Source of the DNA: Natronobacterium texcoconense
GTDB taxonomy: Archaea > Halobacteriota > Halobacteria > Halobacteriales > Natrialbaceae
Assembly: GCF_900104065.1 (NCBI RefSeq)
Contig: NZ_FNLC01000005.1
Span: 1-64,000, forward strand
Direction: 5' to 3'
Length of the DNA stretch: 64,000 bases
The notes below the pieces were generated by a model. It worked only from the letters and a program-made list of their open reading frames with translations. It was not told where the DNA came from and did no database searches. Both the position numbers and the translations under genes were made by a program. Of this stretch, positions 18,369 to 26,491 are shown piece by piece. Within the stretch, counting starts at the first letter, position 1; every line of letters starts with the position of its first letter.

Positions 18369-19490
18369 CTACGCGTCGACGCTTGCCACCGTTCGCTCCG
18401 CCGAGACGCTTTCGATGATGCCGTCGATGTCGAGCCACGTGACGAGCGTCGTCCCGTCGTCTTTGGTCTTCTTGATGATCCCCTCGACGAACTCGTGATG
18501 GGTCTCGACGCTGTCGTCCATCGCCGCTGCCGTCTCGTCGATCTGGGACTCGCGGTACGTGACGGCCTGGGAGACGTCGCTCACGCGGACACCCAGTTTC
18601 TGTTTGTCGTCGGCGCGTTCGATGACGACGATGTAGTGATCGTCCGAGAGTTCGTTTCGTTCGACGTCCAGCAGCGCCGTCGGATCGAGCACGCCCGTGA
18701 TCTCCCCGCGAAGGTCGGTGACGCCGTCGATCGCCTCGGGGCCACGCGGGAACCGCGTGATGTCTTTCATCTCGACGATCGCGCTGATCCGATCGATCTC
18801 GATCGCATACCGGCTGTCCTCGAGGTAGAACTCGAGCATCTGGATCGTGTCTTCCTCGTTGTGCGTCGACGCGATCAGCGAGTCGCCTCGCTCGAGGACT
18901 TCTTTCCCGCGGCCGATCGCTGCGTCGCCGTACGTTCCGCCGCCCTCGCCGATGACCGAGGCGTCGACGGTGACTTCGTCGTCGCCGATCGATCCCTCGA
19001 CGCTGGTCCCTGCGATCGCTCCCCGGAGCGCGGGATCGAGTCCGTCGAACTCGTCGCTTTCGGCGACCGGCTCTGCCTCCGTTTCCGGTCCGGAATCCTC
19101 GTCCGTACTCGCGGTCGATGGCGTTGAATCGGCGGTCTCGTCTGTGTCGTCGGACGTCGAGTCGGTCTCCGTCGTCGTCTCGTCGGAGGTCGTGTCTTCG
19201 ACGCCGTCGACGTCTTCGGTTTCGTCGTAGGAGACCGTCTCACCCTCGGATTCTGGCTCGTTACTTTCCGTCGGCTCTTCGTCCGTTTCCTCCGACGCCT
19301 CCTCGTCGCTCCCGGCGTCGTCGGCCTCCGGCTCCGATTCGGATTCCGAACGCTCCGGCTCCGACTCCTCGTTCGAGTCGGTCGCCGACTCGGGCTCGTC
19401 CGGGCTATCGTCGGCCTCGTCTTCGGACTCACCAGTACTCTTCCCACGATTTCGCATCTCTCGGATGCGCCGTGCTCTGTCGTCGGTCAT
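18369..19490 (-). CDS. CheW-like protein with long acidic N-terminal tail
   Basis: A 373-residue protein. Residues 1-190 are an Asp/Glu/Ser/Thr-rich, presumably disordered extension. Residues about 215-365 are a CheW domain (MLEFYLEDSRYAIEIDRISAIVEM, GPEAIDGVTDLRGEITGVLDP, TTLVTWLDIDGII). Its ATG overlaps the stop of the upstream parA-like gene (ATGA), so the two are translationally coupled. It may join a chemosensory array to the ParA system. The tail is far longer than in ordinary CheW. Confidence 0.85.
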   Translation of the reverse strand: MTDDRARRIREMRNRGKSTGESEDEADDSPDEPESATDSNEESEPERSESESEPEADDAGSDEEASEETDEEPTESNEPESEGETVSYDETEDVDGVEDTTSDETTTETDSTSDDTDETADSTPSTASTDEDSGPETEAEPVAESDEFDGLDPALRGAIAGTSVEGSIGDDEVTVDASVIGEGGGTYGDAAIGRGKEVLERGDSLIASTHNEEDTIQMLEFYLEDSRYAIEIDRISAIVEMKDITRFPRGPEAIDGVTDLRGEITGVLDPTALLDVERNELSDDHYIVVIERADDKQKLGVRVSDVSQAVTYRESQIDETAAAMDDSVETHHEFVEGIIKKTKDDGTTLVTWLDIDGIIESVSAERTVASVDA

Positions 19491-20275
19491 GCCGACACCT
19501 CCTCGGTCAGCAGCTGTTCGTCGAGTTTCGCTGCCATCGAAGCAAATACTTCACTCATGTCGATTTCCTCCTCGGCCTCGAAGACCGAGTGTCCGTCCGT
19601 AAACGCACGCTGGAAGGCGACCCGCTTGCGGACCCGGTAGATCGGCGTCTCCGGCAGTGCGTCGTCGAACCACGCGAGCATCTCTGCGGCCGCGTTCGTG
19701 TTCTCGATCCGGTTCGCGACGAGTGCACGCGGTTCGATCGTCACGTCGTGATCCATCTCGAGTGCGCCCATGTAGTCGAACAGCAACTCGAGCGATCGTT
19801 TGCTCGTCGGTTCGGCGAGTGCCGGGATGACGAGGTTCCCTGCCGCACACAGTCCGTTGTCGGTGATGACTCCGAGGTGTGGCGGACAGTCGACGACGAC
19901 GACGTCGTACTCGTCTTCGAGCTGCGTCAGGAGCCGATCGAGACGCATCTCGGCGTTTTCCTCCGACGGAAGCGTCGACGAGGCGGCGTTTAGGTCGACG
20001 TTGCTCGCGACGACGTCCATCTCGGGATGTTCGTAGACGATTTCCTCCTTCGAGACGTTCTCGGGGTCGACGAGAGCGTCGAGCAGCGTCGGCGGCTCGG
20101 CGTCGTAGGCTTCGAGAAGCCCGAGTCCTTCCGTCGCATTTCCCTGTGGGTCGATGTCGACGAAGAGGACGTCCTTCCCGCGGTCGTTAAAGGCCCCGGC
20201 GAGGTTGATCGCAACGGTCGTCTTCCCGACACCTCCCTTCTGATTTGTCACACATAGCCGAGCGGGTTCCGCCAT
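19487..20275 (-). CDS. ParA/MinD-family positioning ATPase
   Basis: A 262-residue ParA-type ATPase. The deviant Walker A is NQKGGVGKTTVAINLA, switch I includes DIDPQGNATEGLG, and Walker B is VVVDCPPHLG. No parB homologue is next to it; instead it is fused by overlapping codons to a CheW-like gene. Bacterial ParC/PpfA and haloarchaeal MinD4 position chemosensory arrays, so a similar role is likely here. ATG 20275 (MAEPARLCVT) is preferred to the in-frame ATG at 20305. Confidence 0.85.
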   Translation of the reverse strand: MAEPARLCVTNQKGGVGKTTVAINLAGAFNDRGKDVLFVDIDPQGNATEGLGLLEAYDAEPPTLLDALVDPENVSKEEIVYEHPEMDVVASNVDLNAASSTLPSEENAEMRLDRLLTQLEDEYDVVVVDCPPHLGVITDNGLCAAGNLVIPALAEPTSKRSLELLFDYMGALEMDHDVTIEPRALVANRIENTNAAAEMLAWFDDALPETPIYRVRKRVAFQRAFTDGHSVFEAEEEIDMSEVFASMAAKLDEQLLTEEVSA

Positions 20276-20447
20276 TCTCCTGGGTCGTTTCAACTCTGCC
20301 CACATAACTCACACGGCCAACCTCACTCTCGAGAGCGTCTACCTGTAACTTTTCTCGCCATTCGACGATTGCAACTGTCCGCTAATTTCCAGATACGGAG
20401 TCGAATCGGCCGAATTCTTTATCAAGCGAACATCGCAATTCAGTCCC

Positions 20448-20642
20448 ATGGCAGTGAACGTATCGTCCGTTGACGACGCCGACGCGACGACTCCGTCGGC
20501 GGTCGGGTTCTTCGACGCCGACGGTTGCAGTGATCTGGACACAAAAACCGGCTGGAGCGGCGCCGACGCCGGCTCCACGACCCTATCGGAGGGGTGCGTC
20601 GATGGCTCTACTCAGCTGCCAGTAGACGGGACCCAGCTATGA
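20448..20642 (+). CDS. Small upstream ORF 1 in the cheB transcript (64 aa)
   Basis: A 64-residue ORF rich in Ser, Thr, Asp and Gly, with two Cys. A TATA element (TTCTTTATC near 20415-20423) sits about 27-30 nt before its ATG, so it is the first leaderless reading frame of the cheB-cheA transcript. Its TGA overlaps the next small ORF's ATG (ATGA at 20639-20642). I recognise no family. It could be a real small protein or a translated leader. Confidence 0.55.
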   Translation: MAVNVSSVDDADATTPSAVGFFDADGCSDLDTKTGWSGADAGSTTLSEGCVDGSTQLPVDGTQL

Positions 20643-20788
20643 GTACTATCTTCTCTCCACGTTCGACGCGGCAGGGCCAGCCGACATCCACCGTCACACC
20701 CGTTTCCGTACTCGTATCCGGCTTCGACCCCGGCTTCGAGACCGGTACGGTGCAGCAGTCGACCGACGAGTACCTCGATTGTCACTGA
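20639..20788 (+). CDS. Small upstream ORF 2 in the cheB transcript (49 aa)
   Basis: A 49-residue Ser/Thr-rich ORF beginning MSTIFSPRSTRQG. It starts inside the stop of ORF 1 (ATGA) and its stop overlaps the cheB ATG as TGATG. The continuous chain of overlaps suggests that ribosomes are handed on to cheB. No similarity to a known family can be seen. Confidence 0.5.
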   Translation: MSTIFSPRSTRQGQPTSTVTPVSVLVSGFDPGFETGTVQQSTDEYLDCH

Positions 20789-21852
20789 TGGTCCGAGCCG
20801 TTATCGCAGACGACTCCGCAGTTATGCGGGAAACCCTCGGGAAGATTCTCGAGGACGGCGGACTCGACGTCGTCGGCCGCGCCAAAAACGGCACCGAGGC
20901 CGTCGAGATGATCACGGACCTCGAACCGGACGTCGCGACGGTCGACATCCAGATGCCCGGTCTCACGGGCCACGAGGTGATCGAGCAGGTGATGGCCGAG
21001 CGGCCGACGCCGATGCTGGTCATCAGTTCGCAGACGACGAAAAACGCGGAGGCGACCTTCGAGGCGCTCGAGGCCGGTGCAGTCGACTTCATCGCGAAGC
21101 CGAGCGGCGACAACTCGGTGCCGATCTGGTCGAAACAGGACGAGATCGTCGAACAGGTTCGTGCGGTCGCAAAGGCCGACGTTTCCGGCAGTACCGATGC
21201 CGGCGACGCCCGACCGACGCGTGACGAACTGTCGACGGTCGACGTCGACGCGGCGGAGGCGTTTCCACGCCAGCCGACGCTCATCATCGGTGCATCGACC
21301 GGCGGCCCGCGCGTCGTCGAGCGGGTCCTGTCCGAACTACCCGAGAGAGCAGGGTTACGAATCCTCATAGTCCAACACATGGCTGACCATTACACGGAAC
21401 GTTTCGCGGAACGGCTCGACAAACGAACCGACTACGACATTCGAGAGGCGTCCGGTCGTGACACGATCGGTGCCGGCGAGGGCGTCCTCGCGAAAGGCGG
21501 CTACCACCTCGCCGTCTCGAGTTTCTCGGACGGTAAACTCTCCGTCAAACACGACGATGGCCCCAAACGACACAACGTCAAGCCGGCTATCGACGTGACG
21601 ATGGAGACTGCAGCGAAGAAAGTCACCGGCAACCTCGCGGGTGTCATCATGACCGGAATGGGAGCCGACGGCGCCGACGGGCTCGCCGAGATCAAGGCCG
21701 CCGGCGGCAAGGCGATCGTTCAGGACGAGGAGACCTCTCGAGTCTACGGCATGCCCAAAGTCGCTGCCGAACAGGTCGACGTCGACATGGTCCTGCCGGA
21801 GGACCGGATCGCCGAAGGCGTCGTCAACGCCTTCCAGGGGTGGTCGTCATGA
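20788..21852 (+). CDS. cheB: Chemotaxis response regulator / protein-glutamate methylesterase CheB
   Basis: A 354-residue CheB that removes methyl groups (or amides) from receptors. The N-terminal receiver has the acidic pair DD at 8-9 and phospho-acceptor D53 (TVDIQMPG). The C-terminal esterase has Ser in GASTGGP, His in VQHMAD and Asp in MGADG. Start at ATG 20788, overlapping a small upstream ORF's stop; a TTG at 20779 is less likely. Its TGA overlaps the cheA ATG (ATGA). Confidence 0.96.
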   Translation: MVRAVIADDSAVMRETLGKILEDGGLDVVGRAKNGTEAVEMITDLEPDVATVDIQMPGLTGHEVIEQVMAERPTPMLVISSQTTKNAEATFEALEAGAVDFIAKPSGDNSVPIWSKQDEIVEQVRAVAKADVSGSTDAGDARPTRDELSTVDVDAAEAFPRQPTLIIGASTGGPRVVERVLSELPERAGLRILIVQHMADHYTERFAERLDKRTDYDIREASGRDTIGAGEGVLAKGGYHLAVSSFSDGKLSVKHDDGPKRHNVKPAIDVTMETAAKKVTGNLAGVIMTGMGADGADGLAEIKAAGGKAIVQDEETSRVYGMPKVAAEQVDVDMVLPEDRIAEGVVNAFQGWSS

Positions 21853-23780
21853 GTGACGCGACTTCCACCTTCGTCCAGGAGAGCAAGGAGGACATCCGGA
21901 AGCTCAACGACGCCCTGCTCGAACTCGAGGACGACCCCGAGAGCTCCGACGCCATCGAGACGGTGTTCCGGGTCGCACACAACCTCAAGGGTAACTTCGG
22001 GGTGATGGGCTATACGAAGGCGAGCAACCTGGCACACGCGATCGAGGACCTGCTCGACTGTATCCGGGGCGGCGAACTCGCGGTCACCGGCGAGCGGATG
22101 GACCTCATCTTCAGCGGGGTCGACCTGCTCGAGCAGATGGTAAACGAGATTTCCGACGACGGGGAGACCCATACTAACCCGGAGGCGACGATCACGAAGA
22201 TTCGGTCGTCGATCGAGGAAGGTGAGGACGCCGAGGTTCTGGAAACTGACGACGACGGTGGCGTCGATTCCCGCGAGATGCCGGTCGACGAACTGGCCGA
22301 GGAACTCGACCTGGACGACGACCAGGAACTCTACCGGGCCTCTATCGCGATCGACAACGAGGACGCACCACACGTCGATGCGATGTTCGTTCTCGACTCG
22401 ACCCGAAACGAGTACGAACTCGTCCGAACCGTCCCAGACGACGAGACGATCGAGTCCGACGAGTTCGACGGCCAGTTCGACGCCTACCTACTGAGCGACG
22501 GAAGCGTCAGCAGCGCCGACATCAGCGGCTTCTACGAGGACGACCGGTACGTCGGCGGTGTCAGCGTCGAGGAAGTCTCGGCCGAACTCACCGAGGACGA
22601 CGACGAGGGAGGCGATACCGGTTCGTCCCACAGCACCCAGGAAGTCGAGTCGATCCGCGTCGACGTCGAACAGATCGACCAGCTGTACAACCAGGTCGAG
22701 GAGATGGTCACCAGCCGGATCAAACTCCGGAAGATCATCGAGGAACACGACCTCGTCGAGGCCGAAGACGAACTCGAGGAACACGGCAAGATTACCTCGC
22801 GGCTCCAGGATACCGTCCTCGAGATTCGACTCGTCCCCCTGAAGAAGATCGTCGGCAACTTCCCGCGGGTCGTCCGCGACATCTCCCGTGACCAGGGCAA
22901 GGAGATCGACTTCCAGATGGAAGGGGTCGACATCGAGATGGATCGCTCGATCCTGAACGAACTGAGCGATCCGCTGATGCACCTCATCCGGAACGCGGTC
23001 GACCACGGTATCGAATCGCCCGAAGAGCGAGAGAAGAAAGGCAAACCCCGCGAGGGGACGATCAAACTGATCGGCGAACGCGAACGCGACCGCGTCTCGA
23101 TCACCGTCGAAGACGACGGCGGCGGCCTCGACGTCGAGGAGATCCGCCAGAAGGCGGTCGATCAGGGGGTCAAGACCGAAGAGGAGGCGGCGGTGCTCGA
23201 CGACTCCGAGGTGTACGACCTCATCTTCCACCCCGGCTTCTCGACGACCGAGGAAGTCACCGAGGTCAGCGGCCGCGGCGTCGGGATGGACGTCGTCAAC
23301 CAGGTCGTCCGCGGCGTCGACGGCTCGATCAACGTCGAAAGTGCACCCGACGAGGGCACCTCGATCACGCTCATGCTGCCCGTCAGCGTCGCCATCGTCC
23401 GCGTGCTGTTCGTCACCGTCGGCGACGAACAGTACGGCGTCCCGATCAAGAACATCGACGAAATTTCCGAGTTCGACGACGTCACCGTCGAGTCGGTCGA
23501 GGGCCGGCCCACGGTGACCCACGACGACCGCGTCTACCCGCTGCTGTCGCTTGGCGACCGACTGGACGTTCCCGACACCGAGCACGCTGACGACGACATG
23601 GTCATTCGGATCAAAGACTCCGTCAGGCAGGTCTGTCTTCGCTGTTCCGACGTCGTCGGCCAGGAGGAAGTCGTCATCAAACCCTTCGAGGGCGTACTCA
23701 GCGGAACGCCAGGGATCAGTGGCGCGTCGGTCCTCGGAGAAGGCGAGGTCGTGATGATCCTCGACGTCGAGACGCTCTGA
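21849..23780 (+). CDS. cheA: Chemotaxis histidine kinase CheA
   Basis: A 643-residue class II histidine kinase. The Hpt domain has phospho-His44 (VFRVAHNLKGN). Residues about 125-260 are an acidic linker and P2-like region, followed by a dimerisation helix pair (VDVEQIDQLYNQVEEMV). The ATPase domain has the N box LIRNAVDHGIE, G1 DDGGGLD and G2 GRGVGMD; a CheW-like P5 domain ends the protein. A T-run at 23804-23809 (ATTTTTTCC) may be the transcript terminator. Confidence 0.96.
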   Translation: MSDATSTFVQESKEDIRKLNDALLELEDDPESSDAIETVFRVAHNLKGNFGVMGYTKASNLAHAIEDLLDCIRGGELAVTGERMDLIFSGVDLLEQMVNEISDDGETHTNPEATITKIRSSIEEGEDAEVLETDDDGGVDSREMPVDELAEELDLDDDQELYRASIAIDNEDAPHVDAMFVLDSTRNEYELVRTVPDDETIESDEFDGQFDAYLLSDGSVSSADISGFYEDDRYVGGVSVEEVSAELTEDDDEGGDTGSSHSTQEVESIRVDVEQIDQLYNQVEEMVTSRIKLRKIIEEHDLVEAEDELEEHGKITSRLQDTVLEIRLVPLKKIVGNFPRVVRDISRDQGKEIDFQMEGVDIEMDRSILNELSDPLMHLIRNAVDHGIESPEEREKKGKPREGTIKLIGERERDRVSITVEDDGGGLDVEEIRQKAVDQGVKTEEEAAVLDDSEVYDLIFHPGFSTTEEVTEVSGRGVGMDVVNQVVRGVDGSINVESAPDEGTSITLMLPVSVAIVRVLFVTVGDEQYGVPIKNIDEISEFDDVTVESVEGRPTVTHDDRVYPLLSLGDRLDVPDTEHADDDMVIRIKDSVRQVCLRCSDVVGQEEVVIKPFEGVLSGTPGISGASVLGEGEVVMILDVETL

Positions 23781-23942
23781 GTCTGTTCCGTCGAGCCGGA
23801 TCCATTTTTTCCACGCTCTGGAAGTTTCAGAATAGGTTCTTTTCCTCGAATTCTGTGACCACGGTTCCGTCCCTTCGTTTCCCGTGCAACGACCGCCAAT
23901 TCGGTCAACATAATTAAGTCATCTGGGTGTATTGACTCGCCC

Positions 23943-24296
23943 ATGGACGTGTTGATCACAGACGATTCCGGTTTCATGCGGGATCTTCTTCGCGAAATCC
24001 TCGAGGAGAACCACAACGTCGTTGGCGAGGCCGAAAACGGCGTCGAAGCAGTCGAACTCTACCAGCAGGAAGAGCCGGACATCGTCTTCATGGATATCGT
24101 GATGCCGATCAAAGACGGGATCGAGGCGACCGACGAGATCACTGACATGGATCCGAGCGCGACGGTCGTCATGTGTACCAGCGTCGAGCAGGCCGAGCAG
24201 ATGAAAGACTCCATCGAGGCCGGTGCCGAGGGGTACATCACGAAACCGTTCCAGAAAGAGAGCGTTCTCGAAGAGCTCAACAGCATCACCGGGTAA
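23943..24296 (+). CDS. cheY: Chemotaxis response regulator CheY
   Basis: A 117-residue single-domain receiver. Key residues are the acid pair D7/D8, phospho-acceptor D51 (VFMDIVMP) and Lys in ITKPF. Phospho-CheY changes archaellar rotation through the CheF adaptors encoded nearby. A TATA element (CATAATTAAG near 23908-23917) gives it its own leaderless promoter. The cheC gene follows after 6 nt. Confidence 0.95.
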   Translation: MDVLITDDSGFMRDLLREILEENHNVVGEAENGVEAVELYQQEEPDIVFMDIVMPIKDGIEATDEITDMDPSATVVMCTSVEQAEQMKDSIEAGAEGYITKPFQKESVLEELNSITG

Positions 24297-24302
24297 TCTG
24301 CC

Positions 24303-25517
24303 ATGGAGATCGACATTCGGGAGCTCGAGACGTACCAGGAACTCGCCCACGACGGTGCACGATCCGCGGCCGACTCCCTCTCACAGCTGACTGGCATCGG
24401 CACGAACGTCCAGGTGACGAACGTTTCGCTGATGTCCCCGTCGGACCTCGAGAACGAGTTCTTCGCCAAAGAGTTCGCCGGCGTCAGCATCGACCTGACC
24501 GGCGAAATCTCCGGCCAGGTCGCGCTCGCGTTCGACGAAGAGGGGCGAGAGGCGATCACCGACAAGCTCGTCCCGGCAGACGACCCCGAGAAGAAAAAGA
24601 GCAGCATCAAAGAAGTCGGCAACATCATGACCAGCGGGTTCGTCGACGGCTGGGCGAACTACCTGAACGCGACGATCAAGAGCTCCCCACCGACGTACAT
24701 CCAGGGGCAGGGGACCGACGTGCTCCCGACGTCCGTGTCCGAAGTCGACAGCCACCTGTTCGTGTTCCGGAGCCGCGTCGAGGTCGAGGAAGGAACCGAC
24801 GCCAACGAAGCCGTCGACTTCCGTATCCTGCTAATCCCCGACTCACACTCCCTCGAGCGGACGCTCGAGCCACAGACCGAGGACGGCATCTCCTTCGAGA
24901 AACTCGAGATCTTCACCGATATGAGCAAGGAGGGTGCCCAGAAAGCCGCCACGAACATCACCTCGATGACGAGCATCGAGACGAACGTCAACATCAGTCG
25001 GCTGACGCTCGTTCCGATCGAGGACATCCCCAAGGAGGTCGGTACGAAGCGGTACGTCGGTACGGTCATGGAGTACGAAGGGAAGATCAGCGGCTATCTC
25101 GTGATCCTGTTCGATCATCCCTCCGGGCGCGCGGTCGTCGACGCACTCGTCCCGATGGAGACCGACGAACAGTGGGGCGAGATGGAACAGGAGGCGCTCA
25201 AGGAGCTGTCGAACATCATGACGAGCGGGTTCGTCGACGGCTGGGCGAACGTGTTGAACGCCGAGATCAAACACCAGCCGCCGGACTTCGTCGCCGACAC
25301 CGGGACCTCCGTGATGCGGACGGTCACCGACCAGATCGGCCGACCGGACGACCACGCGTTCCTGCTGGACTCGAGCATCGAGACCAACACCGACCAGGTG
25401 TTCACCTGTCAGATGCTCGCGTTGCCACATCGCGACGAACTCGAGGCGGCACTCGATGATCTGCTGGTCGAGAACACGGAGAACACGCGGGTCGATCCGG
25501 ACGACCTGTTCGGCTAA
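24303..25517 (+). CDS. cheC: CheC-family CheY phosphatase, two tandem CheC domains
   Basis: A 404-residue protein of the CheC/FliY family, which dephosphorylates CheY-P. Two CheC domains are present (about 15-195 and 205-400), each with the core NIMTSGFVDGWAN. In domain 1 the active site S-x3-E-x2-N-x22-P is complete. In domain 2 the first position is Glu instead of Ser/Asp, while E, N and P are kept. Single-domain CheC is about half this length, so this is an internal duplication. The cheD partner is not in the window. Confidence 0.92.
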   Translation: MEIDIRELETYQELAHDGARSAADSLSQLTGIGTNVQVTNVSLMSPSDLENEFFAKEFAGVSIDLTGEISGQVALAFDEEGREAITDKLVPADDPEKKKSSIKEVGNIMTSGFVDGWANYLNATIKSSPPTYIQGQGTDVLPTSVSEVDSHLFVFRSRVEVEEGTDANEAVDFRILLIPDSHSLERTLEPQTEDGISFEKLEIFTDMSKEGAQKAATNITSMTSIETNVNISRLTLVPIEDIPKEVGTKRYVGTVMEYEGKISGYLVILFDHPSGRAVVDALVPMETDEQWGEMEQEALKELSNIMTSGFVDGWANVLNAEIKHQPPDFVADTGTSVMRTVTDQIGRPDDHAFLLDSSIETNTDQVFTCQMLALPHRDELEAALDDLLVENTENTRVDPDDLFG

Positions 25518-25520
25518 TTC

Positions 25521-26393
25521 TCAGGCGTTTACGTCTTCGATCTGTTCGCTTACGACGATTCGACCACGCGGCGTCAGCGATAGGTCGGTCCCGTTCTCGA
25601 CGACCAGTTGTTTTCGCTGGACCGAGTTCAACACGTTCGTCACGTACGCCGCGTCGCCGTCGAGCATGTTCGTGAAGTCGATGTCGCCGTCGGTCGCGTG
25701 AATGCTGACCAGCAGTCGCTTTTCGGGATTCGACAGCTGAATCTCCTCGATCTCCTCGCGTAACTCGTCGAACTCGAGGCGGAGATACCTGGCGAGCAGG
25801 TTCACGTGCTGGCCTTTCGCGGGTGCGATCAGGGTCGTCGTCGTCTGTCCGGTGTCGCTGTCGACGTGTTTCACGACGAGTGTAATTCGGTCGTCGTCGC
25901 CGATCTTGTTCGCACGATCGATCTGCATGACGTTCGCGACGTCGAAACTGACGCTCTGGCTCTTGGTCCTGACCGCGACCTGCTGGTTCTTGAGCCGCAG
26001 TTCGCCGATGGCGATGGACGTGTTCTTCACGCGGCCGCCGACCCGTTTCGGATGCTGAATCGCCGCCTTCTTCCCGTTGAGCAGACAGCGAAACAGGATC
26101 GCGACGAGTTTCTCGACGGTTTCACCCTTGCTCTCGATGATCGCCGTCTGCGTACTGCCGTCGGCCTTGTACGCGACCGTCACCGTATCGTCGAAAAACT
26201 GCTTGACGTGGTTCGGAACGCTCCCGACGTTGATGTCGATGATCTTCGAGAGCGCTATGGTCTCCTTTTCGTTCGAGGACGCGAAGACGAACCGTCGCTT
26301 CGTCAGAATAATCCGGCCTTTGACCGGCCGGTCGTCGTCACTCCGGTTCAGAAAGAAACGGCCGGTGATGTCGGCGACGATGTCCTCGTTCAT
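25521..26393 (-). CDS. cheF: Archaellar taxis adaptor CheF (copy 1)
   Basis: A 290-residue CheF (DUF439), the archaeal adaptor that binds phospho-CheY and the archaellum. Recognisable features are the start VADITGRFFLN, GRIILTKRRFVFAS, and the C-terminal wHTH-like end LSLTPRGRIVVSEQ. It ends 3 nt from the convergent cheC. A TATA-like TATTATGG lies about 40 nt upstream. It is one of two cheF genes here; the other is at 44.2 kb. Confidence 0.9.
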   Translation of the reverse strand: MNEDIVADITGRFFLNRSDDDRPVKGRIILTKRRFVFASSNEKETIALSKIIDINVGSVPNHVKQFFDDTVTVAYKADGSTQTAIIESKGETVEKLVAILFRCLLNGKKAAIQHPKRVGGRVKNTSIAIGELRLKNQQVAVRTKSQSVSFDVANVMQIDRANKIGDDDRITLVVKHVDSDTGQTTTTLIAPAKGQHVNLLARYLRLEFDELREEIEEIQLSNPEKRLLVSIHATDGDIDFTNMLDGDAAYVTNVLNSVQRKQLVVENGTDLSLTPRGRIVVSEQIEDVNA

Positions 26394-26491
26394 GATGAGT
26401 CGAACCGAATGTCGTACCGTAGTCGTTTCTCCATAATATTCGTTTCTATTGACCCATCACCGTCGATATACGAACGGAAGACGCGGTACCG

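Noticed and set aside
20275-20305. Upstream ATG at 20305 for the ParA gene
   Set aside because: It adds 10 residues (MWAELKRPRR) before the conserved MAEPARLCVTNQKGG start; the shorter start fits the family.
22488-23585. 365-codon minus-strand ORF opposite cheA
   Set aside because: Antisense to the CheA kinase domains; Val/Asp-rich pattern typical of haloarchaeal antisense frames.
24173-25459. 428-codon plus-strand ORF, Arg-rich
   Set aside because: It overlaps cheC in another frame; the Arg/Gly/Asp composition is the mirror of G+C-rich codons and has no family features.
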